Shown here piece after piece: positions 1-9,471 of a DNA stretch of 64,000 nucleotides. Below the pieces are notes generated by a model, which was not told the origin of the DNA, did not search any database, and was given only the letters and a program-made list of their open reading frames with translations. Source of the stretch: Atopococcus tabaci DSM 17538 (GTDB lineage Bacteria > Bacillota > Bacilli > Lactobacillales > Carnobacteriaceae_A); the NCBI RefSeq assembly GCF_000429585.1, contig NZ_AUCD01000001.1, forward strand, positions 1 through 64,000, read 5' to 3'. Numbering within the stretch: the first letter of the stretch is position 1; the number at the start of each line of letters is the position of its first letter. Made by a program: the position numbers and the translations under genes.

Positions 1-2
1 AA

Positions 3-242
3 CAAGATATTTCTATTTTCTTTGCGGATCCAGGCTGTCCCTCTCAACGCGGACTAAATGAACATTCAAACGGTCTCTTACGTAAAGATGGGTTACCTAA
101 ACAAATGGACTTCAACGAAGTCGATCAACAATTTATTTCTTCTGTCGCAATCCGAAGGAATAAAATACCTAGAAAATCTTTAAACTATAAGACCCCATTG
201 GAGGTCTTTCTGGAGAATGTATCAGGTTTAAATTATTTCTAG
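3..242 (+). CDS. IS30-family transposase, C-terminal fragment (cut by window edge)
   Basis: Reading from base 3, an open frame of 79 codons runs to a TAG at 240-242. The peptide contains FADPGCPSQRGLNEHSNGLL followed by RKDGLPKQMDF, which matches the end of the IS30 DDE catalytic core: the Glu in the RGxNExxNGLxR motif is the third acidic catalytic residue. A typical tail with NYKTPLEVF follows. The 5' part lies outside the window, so I cannot tell whether the element is intact. I did not find a clear right terminal inverted repeat between the stop and the next gene. The transposase would cut and join the ends of the insertion sequence. Confidence 0.85.
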   Translation, partial: QDISIFFADPGCPSQRGLNEHSNGLLRKDGLPKQMDFNEVDQQFISSVAIRRNKIPRKSLNYKTPLEVFLENVSGLNYF

Positions 243-248
243 CTTAAT

Positions 249-276
249 TTGACAAACGAAAGAATTAAACTAGAAT
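249..276 (+). promoter_or_regulatory. Sigma-A-type promoter for the patatin-like gene
   Basis: TTGACA (249-254) and TAGAAT (271-276) are separated by 16 bases. It starts 7 bases after the IS30 transposase stop, so it may belong to the end of the insertion sequence. Confidence 0.6.
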
Positions 277-295
277 CAGGAAGGGGGATAAGAAT

Positions 296-1684
296 TTGAC
301 GCAACAAGAAACAGTGCCTTCATCCGGGTCCGGTAGAAAAAAAGCTGTTGTATTCAGTGGCGGTGGAGCAAGAGGAGCCTTTGAAATCGGTGTGTGGAAA
401 GCTTTGGATGAGTTGCATTATGAACCTGACATTGTTGCAGGCACTTCTGTCGGTGCTTTAAATGGCGCGCTGTACTTGCAAGGTGATTATGACAAGGCCG
501 AACGATTATGGAAACAAATAGAAGCCGGTGATGTGTTAGATTATGAATTTCCTTTAAAGGTAGATAACTTTCGTACGTATCAAAAAACGCTATTCCGCTT
601 CTTGTTCGATGCGCTTAAGAGTAAGGGGATTTCAGCGACGCCGTTGTTTGAGATGATTGATAAGTATGTTAATGACGAAGAGACCATTCGTAACAAAGGG
701 ATAGAATTTGGGCTAACCGTGACTGATTATGAAACAGGGGAAGCTGTGCCTTTTTATCTGCAGGATATACCGCCGGGAGAATTGCCGCTTTATTTGATGG
801 CCAGTGCTTCTTTGTATCCCGTGATGGAAAAAACATACATCGGTGACACTCCTTATATCGATGGAGGCTACAAGAACAATCTCCCAATTGATTTGGCGTT
901 GGAGAAACAAGCGGATGAAATCGTCCTCGTCAATATTTTAGAATTTGCGCGAGTGAAGCCGGCCCCGGAACTGAAACATAAAAAAGTCCATGTCATTAAA
1001 ACGAATTGGGAGTTGGGAGACATCCTCTATTTCCATGAAAAAAGGACGGAAACAAATATTTCTCTAGGTTATTTGGAAACAATGAAAGTTTTTGGCCGCT
1101 ATGCCGGAAACTGGTACACTATTCATGCACGCAGCTTAAAGAAAGAAGCGCGGATGTTCGATCGTTTCATGAAAGAACTCGTAGAAGGCACCCATTTTCC
1201 CGAGTTGTCTCCGTTGTTAACCGACCGAAAACAACAGTTCATCTGGTTAAACGCACTAAGAAGTGCTTGGGGAAAGCGGATTCGAAGTGAAGAACTGTTT
1301 TTGGTACTGGCTGAAGTCGTGGGCAAGGTGTTTTGGGTACCGCCTACAGAAGTATACGAAATGGACGGTTTGAAAGAGAAAATCAGACAAAAAGCGGCCT
1401 ACTTTGAGAAAGAAGACTTTACACAGGCAATGGACCAAATTGTTCCGGAAGATTTTCCAATGTCAGGGACAGAGTGGATGAACCATTACAAAGAGAAAGT
1501 CCCTTTTATATCTGACAAGAGAATGGCTGCTCACTTTTCTATTATTTTGGAGGAGGAACCGAGTCGGTGTCTGTCTTTGCCCAATCGAATTCTGATTCAA
1601 CTACGTCCGCTTCCTTTTTTGTTGAGTTTGTATCTATGGTATTTAAAAATATCAAGCAAAGACTTTCTAAATATGATACACTAA
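296..1684 (+). CDS. Patatin-like phospholipase (RssA/NTE type)
   Basis: This is a 462-residue protein of the patatin family, serine acyl hydrolases with a Ser-Asp dyad. The oxyanion motif GGGARG is at residues 22-27, the nucleophile elbow GTSVG at 49-53 (Ser51) and the DGG aspartate at about 189. The catalytic domain fills roughly the first 300 residues. The C-terminal 150 are less recognisable and end in a hydrophobic stretch, perhaps for membrane association. The start is TTG at 296, supported by GGAAGGGGG eight bases upstream. The substrate cannot be read from sequence; a membrane phospholipid or lysophospholipid is the usual inference. It stands between an IS30 end and gmk with its own promoter. 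Confidence 0.85.
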   Translation: MTQQETVPSSGSGRKKAVVFSGGGARGAFEIGVWKALDELHYEPDIVAGTSVGALNGALYLQGDYDKAERLWKQIEAGDVLDYEFPLKVDNFRTYQKTLFRFLFDALKSKGISATPLFEMIDKYVNDEETIRNKGIEFGLTVTDYETGEAVPFYLQDIPPGELPLYLMASASLYPVMEKTYIGDTPYIDGGYKNNLPIDLALEKQADEIVLVNILEFARVKPAPELKHKKVHVIKTNWELGDILYFHEKRTETNISLGYLETMKVFGRYAGNWYTIHARSLKKEARMFDRFMKELVEGTHFPELSPLLTDRKQQFIWLNALRSAWGKRIRSEELFLVLAEVVGKVFWVPPTEVYEMDGLKEKIRQKAAYFEKEDFTQAMDQIVPEDFPMSGTEWMNHYKEKVPFISDKRMAAHFSIILEEEPSRCLSLPNRILIQLRPLPFLLSLYLWYLKISSKDFLNMIH

Positions 1685-1742
1685 AAAATAAGTGAGATTT
1701 AGACTAAACAATTCTTTAACTGTGACAGGAAGGGTAATACGA

Positions 1743-2360
1743 ATGGGTGAACGTGGTTTATTGATTGTTCTATCAGGTCCTTCAGGGGTTGGCAAAGGAA
1801 CAGTCCGAAAAGCAATTTTTGACAAGTACAAAAACGATTTTGACTATTCTGTTTCGATGACGACTCGTAAAAAGCGAACCGGCGAAAGAGAAGGCGTGGA
1901 CTACTTTTTCCGAACCAGGGAAGAATTCGAAGCTTTGATTGAAACGGGCGGTTTGCTTGAATACGCAGAGTATGTAGGAAACTACTACGGAACACCGTTG
2001 GAATACGTCAATCAAACATTAAATAATGGGAAAGATGTCTTTTTGGAAATTGAAGTCCAAGGAGCATTGAAAGTAAGGAAGAGGATGCCGGAAGGAATCT
2101 TCATTTTCTTGGCACCGCCCGATTTGGATGAACTTAAATCCCGTATCATCGGACGAGGCACGGATTCAATGGATGTGATCGAAGAGCGGATGGAAAAAGC
2201 AGTGGAAGAACTCAAGTTAATTGAGTATTACGACTATGTTGTTCAAAACGATACAGTAGAAAACGCTGCGCGAAAAATACGGAACATCATTGAAAGCGAG
2301 CACTTGAAAGTTTCCCGCAACTTGAATACGTATAAAAAAATAATAAAGGAGCTGGAATAA
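1743..2360 (+). CDS. gmk: Guanylate kinase
   Basis: Cytosolic enzyme that phosphorylates GMP (and dGMP) to the diphosphate using ATP, needed for GTP and dGTP supply. The P-loop GPSGVGKGT lies near the N-terminus, followed by the GMP-binding segment [19 protein letters not shown] and the lid region. I chose the ATG at 1743 rather than an in-frame start at 1692 because AGGAAGGG lies just upstream and the resulting 205 residues match the usual family length. It is followed after one base by rpoZ, the same pair as in Bacillus, so the two are very likely co-transcribed and coupled. Confidence 0.95.
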   Translation: MGERGLLIVLSGPSGVGKGTVRKAIFDKYKNDFDYSVSMTTRKKRTGEREGVDYFFRTREEFEALIETGGLLEYAEYVGNYYGTPLEYVNQTLNNGKDVFLEIEVQGALKVRKRMPEGIFIFLAPPDLDELKSRIIGRGTDSMDVIEERMEKAVEELKLIEYYDYVVQNDTVENAARKIRNIIESEHLKVSRNLNTYKKIIKELE

Positions 2361-2361
2361 T

Positions 2362-2568
2362 ATGATGTTGTATCCTTCGCAAGACCGTTTGTTGGAGAAA
2401 ATTGATTCTAAGTATTCTTTAGTGATTTTGGCAAGCAAACGTGCGCATGAATTGCATGACGGAGCTACACCAATGTTGTCTGAGTACAAATCTCATACAA
2501 ATGTAGGGAGAGCCTTGGAAGAAATCGAATCGGGAGATATCGTAATCGACTCCCAGACCATCATCTAA
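2362..2568 (+). CDS. rpoZ: DNA-directed RNA polymerase omega subunit
   Basis: Small 68-residue omega subunit that helps fold and hold beta-prime in RNA polymerase. Recognisable features are the N-terminal [20 protein letters not shown] and the central [11 protein letters not shown] helix typical of RpoZ. Two adjacent ATG codons (2362 and 2365) could serve as start; the ribosome site AAAGGAGCTGG sits in the end of gmk. The gene starts one base after the gmk stop and is followed by a rho-independent terminator, so gmk-rpoZ forms a short unit. Confidence 0.93.
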   Translation: MMLYPSQDRLLEKIDSKYSLVILASKRAHELHDGATPMLSEYKSHTNVGRALEEIESGDIVIDSQTII

Positions 2569-2600
2569 AAACCGATTAATACAAATTGAATTTAGATAGA

Positions 2601-2639
2601 AAAGTGTTTCAAAGCATCTCAGCTTGAAACACTTTTTTT
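2601..2639 (+). terminator. Rho-independent terminator after rpoZ
   Basis: AGTGTTTCAA pairs with TTGAAACACT across a short loop and is followed by a run of seven T. Confidence 0.85.
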
Positions 2640-2718
2640 CGATATCGGCATTTTGCTCTTTGGTTTAGTTGGGCTATCGTTTAAAATGGAAGAAATGGAT
2701 AAGAAGAGGTGCGGACAC

Positions 2719-3927
2719 ATGCTAGATGGGAAAAAAATTGCTTTATACGTAACAGGAGGCATCGCAGTCTACAAAGCGGCGGACTTGGCACGCTCCTTCA
2801 TAAAAGAAGGCGCAGAAGTCAAAGTGGCCATGACGAAATCTGCGGCTCAATTTGTCTCTCCTTTGACCTTTCAAATACTTACAAAAAACGCCGTCATGAC
2901 GAATACGTTCGAAGAAACGGAGCCGGAAGTGGTTAATCATATTCATTTGGCGGACTGGGCGGACGCAGCTGTCATTGCCCCGGCGACTGCCAATACAATT
3001 GCGAAACTAGCCAATGGATTGGCAGATAATTTTGTAACATCGGCACTCCTTGCTACGACAGCACCTATTTTTGTCGTCCCGGCGATGAACAAGAACATGT
3101 ACGAGCATCCGGCGACAACGAATAATCTTGCTCTTCTAAAAGAACGAGGAGCTTACATCATGAACCCTGATACAGGTTTTCTGGCAGAAGGATACGAAGG
3201 GAAAGGACGCTTTCCTGAAAAAGAAAGAATCGTTAAAGAATTGACAGGTTGGCTGAAACAGGAGCAAGTTTCAGGACCATTGAGCGGAAAACGTGTCACC
3301 GTTACAGCAGGAGGGACGAAAGAACGCATTGACCCTGTCCGGTACATCACCAATGATTCATCCGGAAAGATGGGGTATCGCCTGGCAGAAGCGGCCCGCG
3401 ACTTAGGGGCAACTGTTCGATTGATCACAGCCAGCAGCCTGCCTGTGCCTAATGGCATGGAGTCGGTGGCTGTGGAGTCGGCGCAGGACATGTATGAAGC
3501 TGTCTCAGAAGCGTTTGATTCAACAGATGTGTTGATTATGGCTGCGGCAGTGTCAGATTATACTCCCGCCAAGTCATCCAATCAAAAAATAAAAAAGAAT
3601 ACGGGAAACCTAATTATTGAGATGGCTCAAACAAAAGATATCCTAAAAGAGATGGGACAGCAGAAAACCGACCAGTTTTTGATTGGTTTCGCAGCTGAAA
3701 CACAAAATATAGAAGAATATGCACAAAGAAAATTAAAAGAAAAAAATGCGGATATGATTGTAGCGAATGATGTCAGTAAAGAAGATGCCGGATTTAACGT
3801 GGATACAAATGAAGTGCATCTGTATCGAAAAGAAGGCGAAACAATTTACCTTCCGCTGGCAGACAAAAAAGAAATCGCTGAAAAGATACTACAGTATGCC
3901 GTTGAAGACATGAAAAAAGAAGGATGA
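2719..3927 (+). CDS. coaBC: Bifunctional phosphopantothenoylcysteine decarboxylase / phosphopantothenate-cysteine ligase
   Basis: Catalyses two consecutive steps of coenzyme A synthesis: CTP-dependent joining of cysteine to 4'-phosphopantothenate (CoaB) and FMN-dependent decarboxylation (CoaC). The N-terminal flavoprotein half shows GKKIALYVTGGIAVYKA, the HIHLADWAD histidine segment and PAMNKNMY. The C-terminal ligase half begins around GKRVTVTAGGTKERIDPVR and contains the AAAVSDY and AND motifs. The start ATG 2719 is preceded by AAGAGGTG and gives 402 residues, as expected; a longer reading from 2653 would add an unlikely hydrophobic leader. Its stop overlaps the priA start by four bases (ATGA), indicating translational coupling. 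Confidence 0.95.
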   Translation: MLDGKKIALYVTGGIAVYKAADLARSFIKEGAEVKVAMTKSAAQFVSPLTFQILTKNAVMTNTFEETEPEVVNHIHLADWADAAVIAPATANTIAKLANGLADNFVTSALLATTAPIFVVPAMNKNMYEHPATTNNLALLKERGAYIMNPDTGFLAEGYEGKGRFPEKERIVKELTGWLKQEQVSGPLSGKRVTVTAGGTKERIDPVRYITNDSSGKMGYRLAEAARDLGATVRLITASSLPVPNGMESVAVESAQDMYEAVSEAFDSTDVLIMAAAVSDYTPAKSSNQKIKKNTGNLIIEMAQTKDILKEMGQQKTDQFLIGFAAETQNIEEYAQRKLKEKNADMIVANDVSKEDAGFNVDTNEVHLYRKEGETIYLPLADKKEIAEKILQYAVEDMKKEG

Positions 3928-6347
3928 TTGAGTTGGCAAGAATCGCTGAAGTAATTGTGGACATCCCTACGATGCAGACCAATAAACCGTTCGACTATCT
4001 TATCCCATCAGAATACGAAGAACAAATTGTTCCAGGGATGAGAGTGGTTGTTCCATTTGGGAATGGGTCTCGCAGCGTCCAAGGTTTCGTGGTGGGACTT
4101 GCCTCTTCCACAGAATACGATGGCAGGATGAAAGAAATATTGGAAGTCATGGACTTGGATCCCGTGTTGAACGAAGAACTCATTCAACTGGGAGCCGATA
4201 TGGCAAAAAAAACATTCAGTTTCCAAATCAGTTGTTACCAAACGATGCTGCCGTCTGTTTTGCGTGCAAAGTATGACAAAGTGATTCGCGTCATCGATGA
4301 ACTTCCTGGTGACTTGTGGGAGACGTTATTTGCTTCCCGGGATGAAATAACTTGGCAGGAAGCAACTGAACGTGGGATTTTGACCCAATTGATGAAATTA
4401 AAACAACAGGAATTGGTGGAAGTCGTTTATTTGGTGAAAGACAAAATAACCGTAAAGACAGAACGTCACCTTAAGCCCTTGCTGTCTTTTGACCAACTGG
4501 AAGAAGAAAAGGCGGGGCTGACCAAACGCGCAACCAAGCAGCTGCTTTTGTTGAACGTATTGCAGTCATTAGCCGGAAGACAAGTACCCACCAAAGTCGT
4601 ACGTGAAGAATATGGAATCAGTACGGCTGTCATTAAAGAAGGCGAAAAAAAAGGGTGGCTGACCCAGTTTGATGTCGAGGTGTACCGAGATCCTTTTGAA
4701 AACCACACCTTTGAACAGACACAGGCATTGCAGCTCACACCTTCCCAGGAACACGCGTATCATCAGATCATGGCAGCCGTGGAAGGTGGCACATCGGATG
4801 TATTCCTTTTGAAAGGGGTAACCGGAAGCGGTAAGACGGAAGTTTATCTCCAAACCATCGCTGAGGTCTTGAAAAAAGATCAAAGTGCGTTGATGTTGGT
4901 ACCGGAAATTGCATTGACCCCTCAGATGGTGCAACGCTTCAAAAGTCGATTTGGGGAAGAAGTGGCCGTGTTGCACAGCGGATTGTCCAACGGCGAACGG
5001 TATGATGAATGGAGAAAAATAGAAAAGGGAGAAGCGCGTGTCGTTGTCGGCGCTCGTTCTTCTGTCTTTGCGCCTGTCAAAAATCTTGGTCTCATCATCA
5101 TCGACGAAGAACACGAAACAAGTTATAAGCAGGAAGAAAACCCACGTTATCATGCGCGGAATGTGGCCATATGGCGGGCGGAATACCACCAATGCCCAGT
5201 CGTTCTCGGGAGCGCCACACCGTCTCTGGAGTCGCGTGCGCGTGCCACAAAGAACGTGTACCATTTATTGGAATTGAATGAACGGGCCAATAAGCAAGAA
5301 TTACCGGAAGTCAGCATCGTAAATATGCGTGAAGAAGCCAGTAAAGGAAATCGGAGCACATTTTCGCTGTCTCTTCAAGAAGCCATCCGGGATCGATTGG
5401 CCAAACGGGAGCAATCTGTTTTGATGCTGAATCGACGAGGCTATTCCTCATTCGTGATGTGTCGGGATTGCGGTTTTGTGCTGCCGTGTCCGAACTGCGA
5501 CATTTCTCTGACGCTGCACATGGACACAAAAACGATGAAGTGCCACTACTGTGGACATGAAGAAGGCATTCCATCGCTGTGTCCGCAATGCGGAAGCCGG
5601 AGCATCCGGTATTACGGAACGGGTACGCAAAAAGTGGAAGAAGAATTGAAACAATTGATACCTGAAGCGAGAGTTATCCGAATGGACGTGGACACCACCC
5701 GTAGAAAAGGCGCCCACGAAAAACTGTTGAATCGCTTCGGAAACAAAGAAGCGGACATTCTATTGGGAACGCAGATGATCGCCAAAGGACTGGATTTTCC
5801 GGATGTCACGCTTGTGGGTGTATTGAATGCAGACACCTCTTTGGGACTGCCGGATTTCCGCTCCAGTGAACGGACATTCCAGTTGTTGACGCAGGTCAGT
5901 GGAAGAGCGGGGAGAGGCGACAAACCCGGAGAAGTGATTGTTCAAACGTTCAACCCGGAACACTACGCCATCCAGTTGGCGCAGATGCAAGACTACAACA
6001 CGTTTTATCTGAAAGAGATGTCCCTGCGTCACAAAGGGCAATACCCTCCATACTTTTTCATTATCCGACTCACTGTCAGCCACGAACAAGAGATGGCTGC
6101 CGCTAAAAAGATAGGAGAAATTGCCAATTTCTTAAGACCTAGTCTCGGACCGCAGGCAGTTATGCTGGGGCCTACGCCTAAAGCAATTGCCCGCACCCAT
6201 AACCGCTATCACTATCAAATTTTAATCAAATATAAGCGGGAACCTTACTTGGAAGAAAAACTGCATGAATTGCTGCAAAACAGTCAAAAAGATGTGGCGA
6301 AAGGGATGGTAATCGCCATCGATTCGGAACCAACCAGTTTTATCTGA
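3924..6347 (+). CDS. priA: Primosomal protein N' (replication restart helicase PriA)
   Basis: 3'-to-5' superfamily 2 DNA helicase that recognises abandoned replication forks and reloads the replicative helicase. The 807-residue protein has an N-terminal DNA-binding domain, Walker A GVTGSGKTEVY near residue 300, the DEEH box near 393, and eight zinc-binding cysteines between about residues 512 and 556 (CRDC, CPNC, CHYC, CPQC). The C-terminal helicase lobe carries TQMIAKGLDFPDVTLVGVL and SGRAGRG. The ATG start overlaps the coaBC stop as ATGA. The order coaBC-priA-fmt-rsmB is widespread in Bacillota. Confidence 0.96.
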   Translation: MIELARIAEVIVDIPTMQTNKPFDYLIPSEYEEQIVPGMRVVVPFGNGSRSVQGFVVGLASSTEYDGRMKEILEVMDLDPVLNEELIQLGADMAKKTFSFQISCYQTMLPSVLRAKYDKVIRVIDELPGDLWETLFASRDEITWQEATERGILTQLMKLKQQELVEVVYLVKDKITVKTERHLKPLLSFDQLEEEKAGLTKRATKQLLLLNVLQSLAGRQVPTKVVREEYGISTAVIKEGEKKGWLTQFDVEVYRDPFENHTFEQTQALQLTPSQEHAYHQIMAAVEGGTSDVFLLKGVTGSGKTEVYLQTIAEVLKKDQSALMLVPEIALTPQMVQRFKSRFGEEVAVLHSGLSNGERYDEWRKIEKGEARVVVGARSSVFAPVKNLGLIIIDEEHETSYKQEENPRYHARNVAIWRAEYHQCPVVLGSATPSLESRARATKNVYHLLELNERANKQELPEVSIVNMREEASKGNRSTFSLSLQEAIRDRLAKREQSVLMLNRRGYSSFVMCRDCGFVLPCPNCDISLTLHMDTKTMKCHYCGHEEGIPSLCPQCGSRSIRYYGTGTQKVEEELKQLIPEARVIRMDVDTTRRKGAHEKLLNRFGNKEADILLGTQMIAKGLDFPDVTLVGVLNADTSLGLPDFRSSERTFQLLTQVSGRAGRGDKPGEVIVQTFNPEHYAIQLAQMQDYNTFYLKEMSLRHKGQYPPYFFIIRLTVSHEQEMAAAKKIGEIANFLRPSLGPQAVMLGPTPKAIARTHNRYHYQILIKYKREPYLEEKLHELLQNSQKDVAKGMVIAIDSEPTSFI

Positions 6348-6389
6348 GCCAAAAAAATAACACACAGAAGAGAAAGGACAGGATGTTAT

Positions 6390-7334
6390 ATGACAAAAAT
6401 TGTTTTCATGGGAACACCTCAGTTCTCCGTTCCCATACTGGAAGCTTTAGTGGAAAATGATTTTAATGTAGTGGCGGTGGTCACTCAACCAGATCGACCG
6501 GTAGGGAGGAAAAGAGTGTTGACTCCCACTCCAGTGAAGCAAGCGGCAGAGCGGTTGGGGCTTCCTGTGCTGCGACCTGAAAAAATTTCAGGTTCCGAGG
6601 AAATGGACACCATTCTGGAAATGAAGCCCGACCTCATTGTCACGGCAGCTTTCGGTCAGTTTCTGCCTACAAAACTGTTGGAGGCCCCTACGCATGGTTC
6701 CATCAATGTGCATGCATCTCTGCTTCCGAAGTACCGGGGCGGTGCCCCGATCCACCACGCGCTGATTAATGGCGAAAAGGAAACAGGGGTCACCATCATG
6801 TACATGGTGAAAAAAATGGATGCAGGGCCGATCATCTCCCAGCGTGCACTTCCAATTACCACAGAAGATGACACCGGCATCCTCTTTGACAAATTAAGTT
6901 TGCTGGGCAGAGACTTGTTGATTGATACATTGCCGGACTTGTTGGCCGGAAAGTTGACCCCAGTCCCGCAAGATGAGGCACAGGCAACGTATTCGCCAAA
7001 CATCACTCGTGAAGAAGAACAAATCGATTGGAGTCTGTCTGCCCAACAAATTGATTGGAAAGTGCGTGGAATGCGTCCGTTCCCTGGAGCCTACACACTC
7101 TTGGATGGCAAACGACTGAAAATTTGGGGTGTGTCGATAGCTTCCCACCAGACAAAAGAAGCACCGGGAACGATCATTGAAAAAACAAAAGAAGAACTTG
7201 CGGTTGCTTGCGGCCAAGGAAGCGTTGTGACCATTGACATGCTCCAGCCTTCAGGCAAAGGGAAAATGCCGGTCAGAGACTTCTTAGCTGGTGCAGGCAG
7301 CCACTTGAAAGAAGGGCAGAAACTTGGTGAATAA
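6390..7334 (+). CDS. fmt: Methionyl-tRNA formyltransferase
   Basis: Transfers a formyl group from 10-formyltetrahydrofolate to the initiator methionyl-tRNA. The 314-residue sequence starts MTKIVFMGTPQFSVPILEAL, typical of the family, with the catalytic loop HASLLPKYRGGAPIHHAL near residue 107 and the following GETETG-like segment (here GEKETGVTIM). The C-terminal OB-like domain follows after about residue 205. A good ribosome site (GGACAGGATG) precedes the ATG. The end of the gene overlaps the start of rsmB, so the two are translationally linked. Confidence 0.96.
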   Translation: MTKIVFMGTPQFSVPILEALVENDFNVVAVVTQPDRPVGRKRVLTPTPVKQAAERLGLPVLRPEKISGSEEMDTILEMKPDLIVTAAFGQFLPTKLLEAPTHGSINVHASLLPKYRGGAPIHHALINGEKETGVTIMYMVKKMDAGPIISQRALPITTEDDTGILFDKLSLLGRDLLIDTLPDLLAGKLTPVPQDEAQATYSPNITREEEQIDWSLSAQQIDWKVRGMRPFPGAYTLLDGKRLKIWGVSIASHQTKEAPGTIIEKTKEELAVACGQGSVVTIDMLQPSGKGKMPVRDFLAGAGSHLKEGQKLGE

Positions 7335-8685
7335 ACAATCCATACAAAAGAGCAGTCGATACTTGGCCATGGAGACATTGAATCGAATTGAAAAAAGCGG
7401 TTCTTACTCCAACTTGGAAATCGATCAAGTGATCCGCAAAAATCAATTGTCGTCTGAAGAAGCCGGGTTATTGACGGAGTTGGTTTACGGTGTCACGCAA
7501 CGCCGCCTGACATTGGACTATTATTTGGCGCCTTTCCTTAAAAAATCAAAAAAAGTAGATGCATGGGTGATCCAGTTGTTACGTTTGTCAGTATACCAAC
7601 TGGTTTATTTGGAGCGTGTTCCCAATCATGCGGTGTTGGATGAAGCGGTTGAAATCGCAAAGAAAAGAGGACACAAAGGAATCGGCAACATGGTGAACGC
7701 CGTGCTGCGGAACTTCCTGCGTGAAGAGCTGCGTTCATTTGATAATCTCACAGATCCATCGGAACGGATTTCCATTCAATACAGCCTCCCTCAATGGCTG
7801 GTTCAACGCTTTGCTAAAGAAATCGGGATGGAAGAAGCGGAGAAGTTGGCAGCGTCTCTCTTGGAGAAGAACCGATCCAGTGCCCGTGTAAACCAAAACC
7901 TCATCTCTGTGGAAGAAGCGTTGGACACGATGAAAGAAGAAGGTTTCAATGTGGAAAAAAGTCAGTTGACTTCTGCAGGGATTGTGGCGAAAAGTGGGCA
8001 TTTTGCAGGTTCACTCCTTTTCAAACAAGGGAAAATCACCATCCAAGACGAGTCTTCCATGTTGGTGGCACCTGCGTTACGCGTGGAGCCTCATCACCAA
8101 GTCTTGGATGCATGTGCCGCTCCAGGAGGAAAAACCACACATATCGCAACTTATTTATCCGTTGAACAGGGCGGGAAAGTAACGGCATTGGATTTGCACC
8201 CGCACAAAGTGAAGTTGATTGAAGAAAATGCCAAGCGGCAGCATCTGGGAGAAGTGGTGGATACCTTTGTGATGGACGCGCGCGAGGCGGGGGAACGTTT
8301 TGAGGAAGAACAATTCGACCGTATTCTGATTGATGCCCCGTGTTCCGGTTTAGGGTTGATGCGTAGAAAGCCGGATATCAAATACAACAAGCAAGAAACG
8401 GATTTTGAGCGTCTGCAGACCATCCAACTTGCGATATTGGAAAGTGTTTCTACCTTATTGAAAAAAGGTGGACTTCTTGTGTACAGTACTTGTACAATAA
8501 CAAAGGAAGAAAATCATGAAGTTGTTGATCGGTTCCTAAACAAACACCCCGAATACAAAAAAGAAACAGTATTTGTGGAGAAATCAGATTTGGTAGATGC
8601 CGAAAGCGGTGATGTGACTATTTATCCGCATCAATACGGAACAGATGGCTTTTACATTTGCTGCTTAAAGAAAACGACCAGTTAA
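7327..8685 (+). CDS. rsmB: 16S rRNA (cytosine-967-C5)-methyltransferase
   Basis: SAM-dependent enzyme that makes m5C967 in 16S rRNA. A NusB-like RNA-binding domain fills the first 140 residues. The Rossmann methyltransferase domain shows the SAM loop DACAAPGGKTTHIA near residue 260, the DAPCSGLG cysteine motif near 337 and the second catalytic cysteine in YSTCTI near 386. GTG 7327 is taken as start because GAAGGG at 7311-7316 is ten bases upstream; the TTG at 7324 directly before it is an equal candidate. The start lies inside the end of fmt. Confidence 0.93.
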   Translation: MNKQSIQKSSRYLAMETLNRIEKSGSYSNLEIDQVIRKNQLSSEEAGLLTELVYGVTQRRLTLDYYLAPFLKKSKKVDAWVIQLLRLSVYQLVYLERVPNHAVLDEAVEIAKKRGHKGIGNMVNAVLRNFLREELRSFDNLTDPSERISIQYSLPQWLVQRFAKEIGMEEAEKLAASLLEKNRSSARVNQNLISVEEALDTMKEEGFNVEKSQLTSAGIVAKSGHFAGSLLFKQGKITIQDESSMLVAPALRVEPHHQVLDACAAPGGKTTHIATYLSVEQGGKVTALDLHPHKVKLIEENAKRQHLGEVVDTFVMDAREAGERFEEEQFDRILIDAPCSGLGLMRRKPDIKYNKQETDFERLQTIQLAILESVSTLLKKGGLLVYSTCTITKEENHEVVDRFLNKHPEYKKETVFVEKSDLVDAESGDVTIYPHQYGTDGFYICCLKKTTS

Positions 8686-8724
8686 AACAGATTGAAAGTG
8701 AATAGGTTCAGGGAAGGTGACACG

Positions 8725-9468
8725 TTGAATATCGGGATAAAGAGTCATATAGGAAACGTGCGAAAAGCAAACGAGGACTATACTGCTCATTTCTATAATT
8801 CTGACCGGCAGCTGTTAGGCATTTTATGTGATGGCATGGGCGGCCACAATGCTGGCGATGTAGCCAGCGAGATGGCTGCTGTACATATGGGTCACGCTTG
8901 GGAATCCACCGCATGGATGAGTTTGGATGAAACCAAGCAGTGGGTATATGAAGAAATAAACAAGGAAAACTCACGGATTTACAATAAATCTCTGCAATAT
9001 AAAGACTTAGAAGGCATGGGGACCACTCTGGTCGCCTCAGCGTTTCTTGAAGGAAGAGCGCTGGTGGCGAATGTTGGAGACAGCCGTGCTTATTTATTGG
9101 AGAGTCAAACTTTGAGACAGATCACAGAGGACCATTCTTTCGTCAATGAATTGATGAAAAGAGGGGAAATCACGGAAGAGGAATCTATCAAACACCCAAA
9201 CCGGAATGTGTTGATGCGTTCGTTGGGTGTAAATGAAACCATTGACGTGGATTTTTTTGATGTGGAATTTGAAAAAGGAGACAGTCTGCTGCTTTGTTCA
9301 GACGGCTTATCCAATTCATTGGCCCAGGAAACAATAGAAAACATTCTTTTAGAAGACCTGTCGGCACAAGAAAAAGCAGAAGCGTTGGTAGCGCAAGCGT
9401 TGGAACAAGGTGGATATGACAATATCAGTGTACTCTTGGTTGAATCAACAAAGGAAGGAGGAGAGTGA
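8725..9468 (+). CDS. stp: PP2C-family serine/threonine phosphatase
   Basis: Mn-dependent protein phosphatase (PrpC/Stp) that reverses phosphorylation by the PASTA kinase encoded next to it. PP2C motifs are visible in order: GNVRKANEDY, LCDGMGGHNAGDVAS, VANVGDSRAYLL, EDHSFVNEL, LLCSDGLSNSL and the final YDNISVLLV, supplying the metal-binding aspartates. TTG at 8725 is the preferred start: GGAAGGTG lies just before it and the protein becomes 247 residues, close to the family norm. Only three bases separate its stop from the prkC start, so the pair is one unit. Confidence 0.93.
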   Translation: MNIGIKSHIGNVRKANEDYTAHFYNSDRQLLGILCDGMGGHNAGDVASEMAAVHMGHAWESTAWMSLDETKQWVYEEINKENSRIYNKSLQYKDLEGMGTTLVASAFLEGRALVANVGDSRAYLLESQTLRQITEDHSFVNELMKRGEITEEESIKHPNRNVLMRSLGVNETIDVDFFDVEFEKGDSLLLCSDGLSNSLAQETIENILLEDLSAQEKAEALVAQALEQGGYDNISVLLVESTKEGGE

Positions 9469-9471
9469 CCT

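Noticed and set aside
2653-2718. N-terminal extension of coaBC
   Set aside because: An in-frame start at 2653 would add 22 residues, but it directly follows the rpoZ terminator, has no ribosome site and is not typical of the family.
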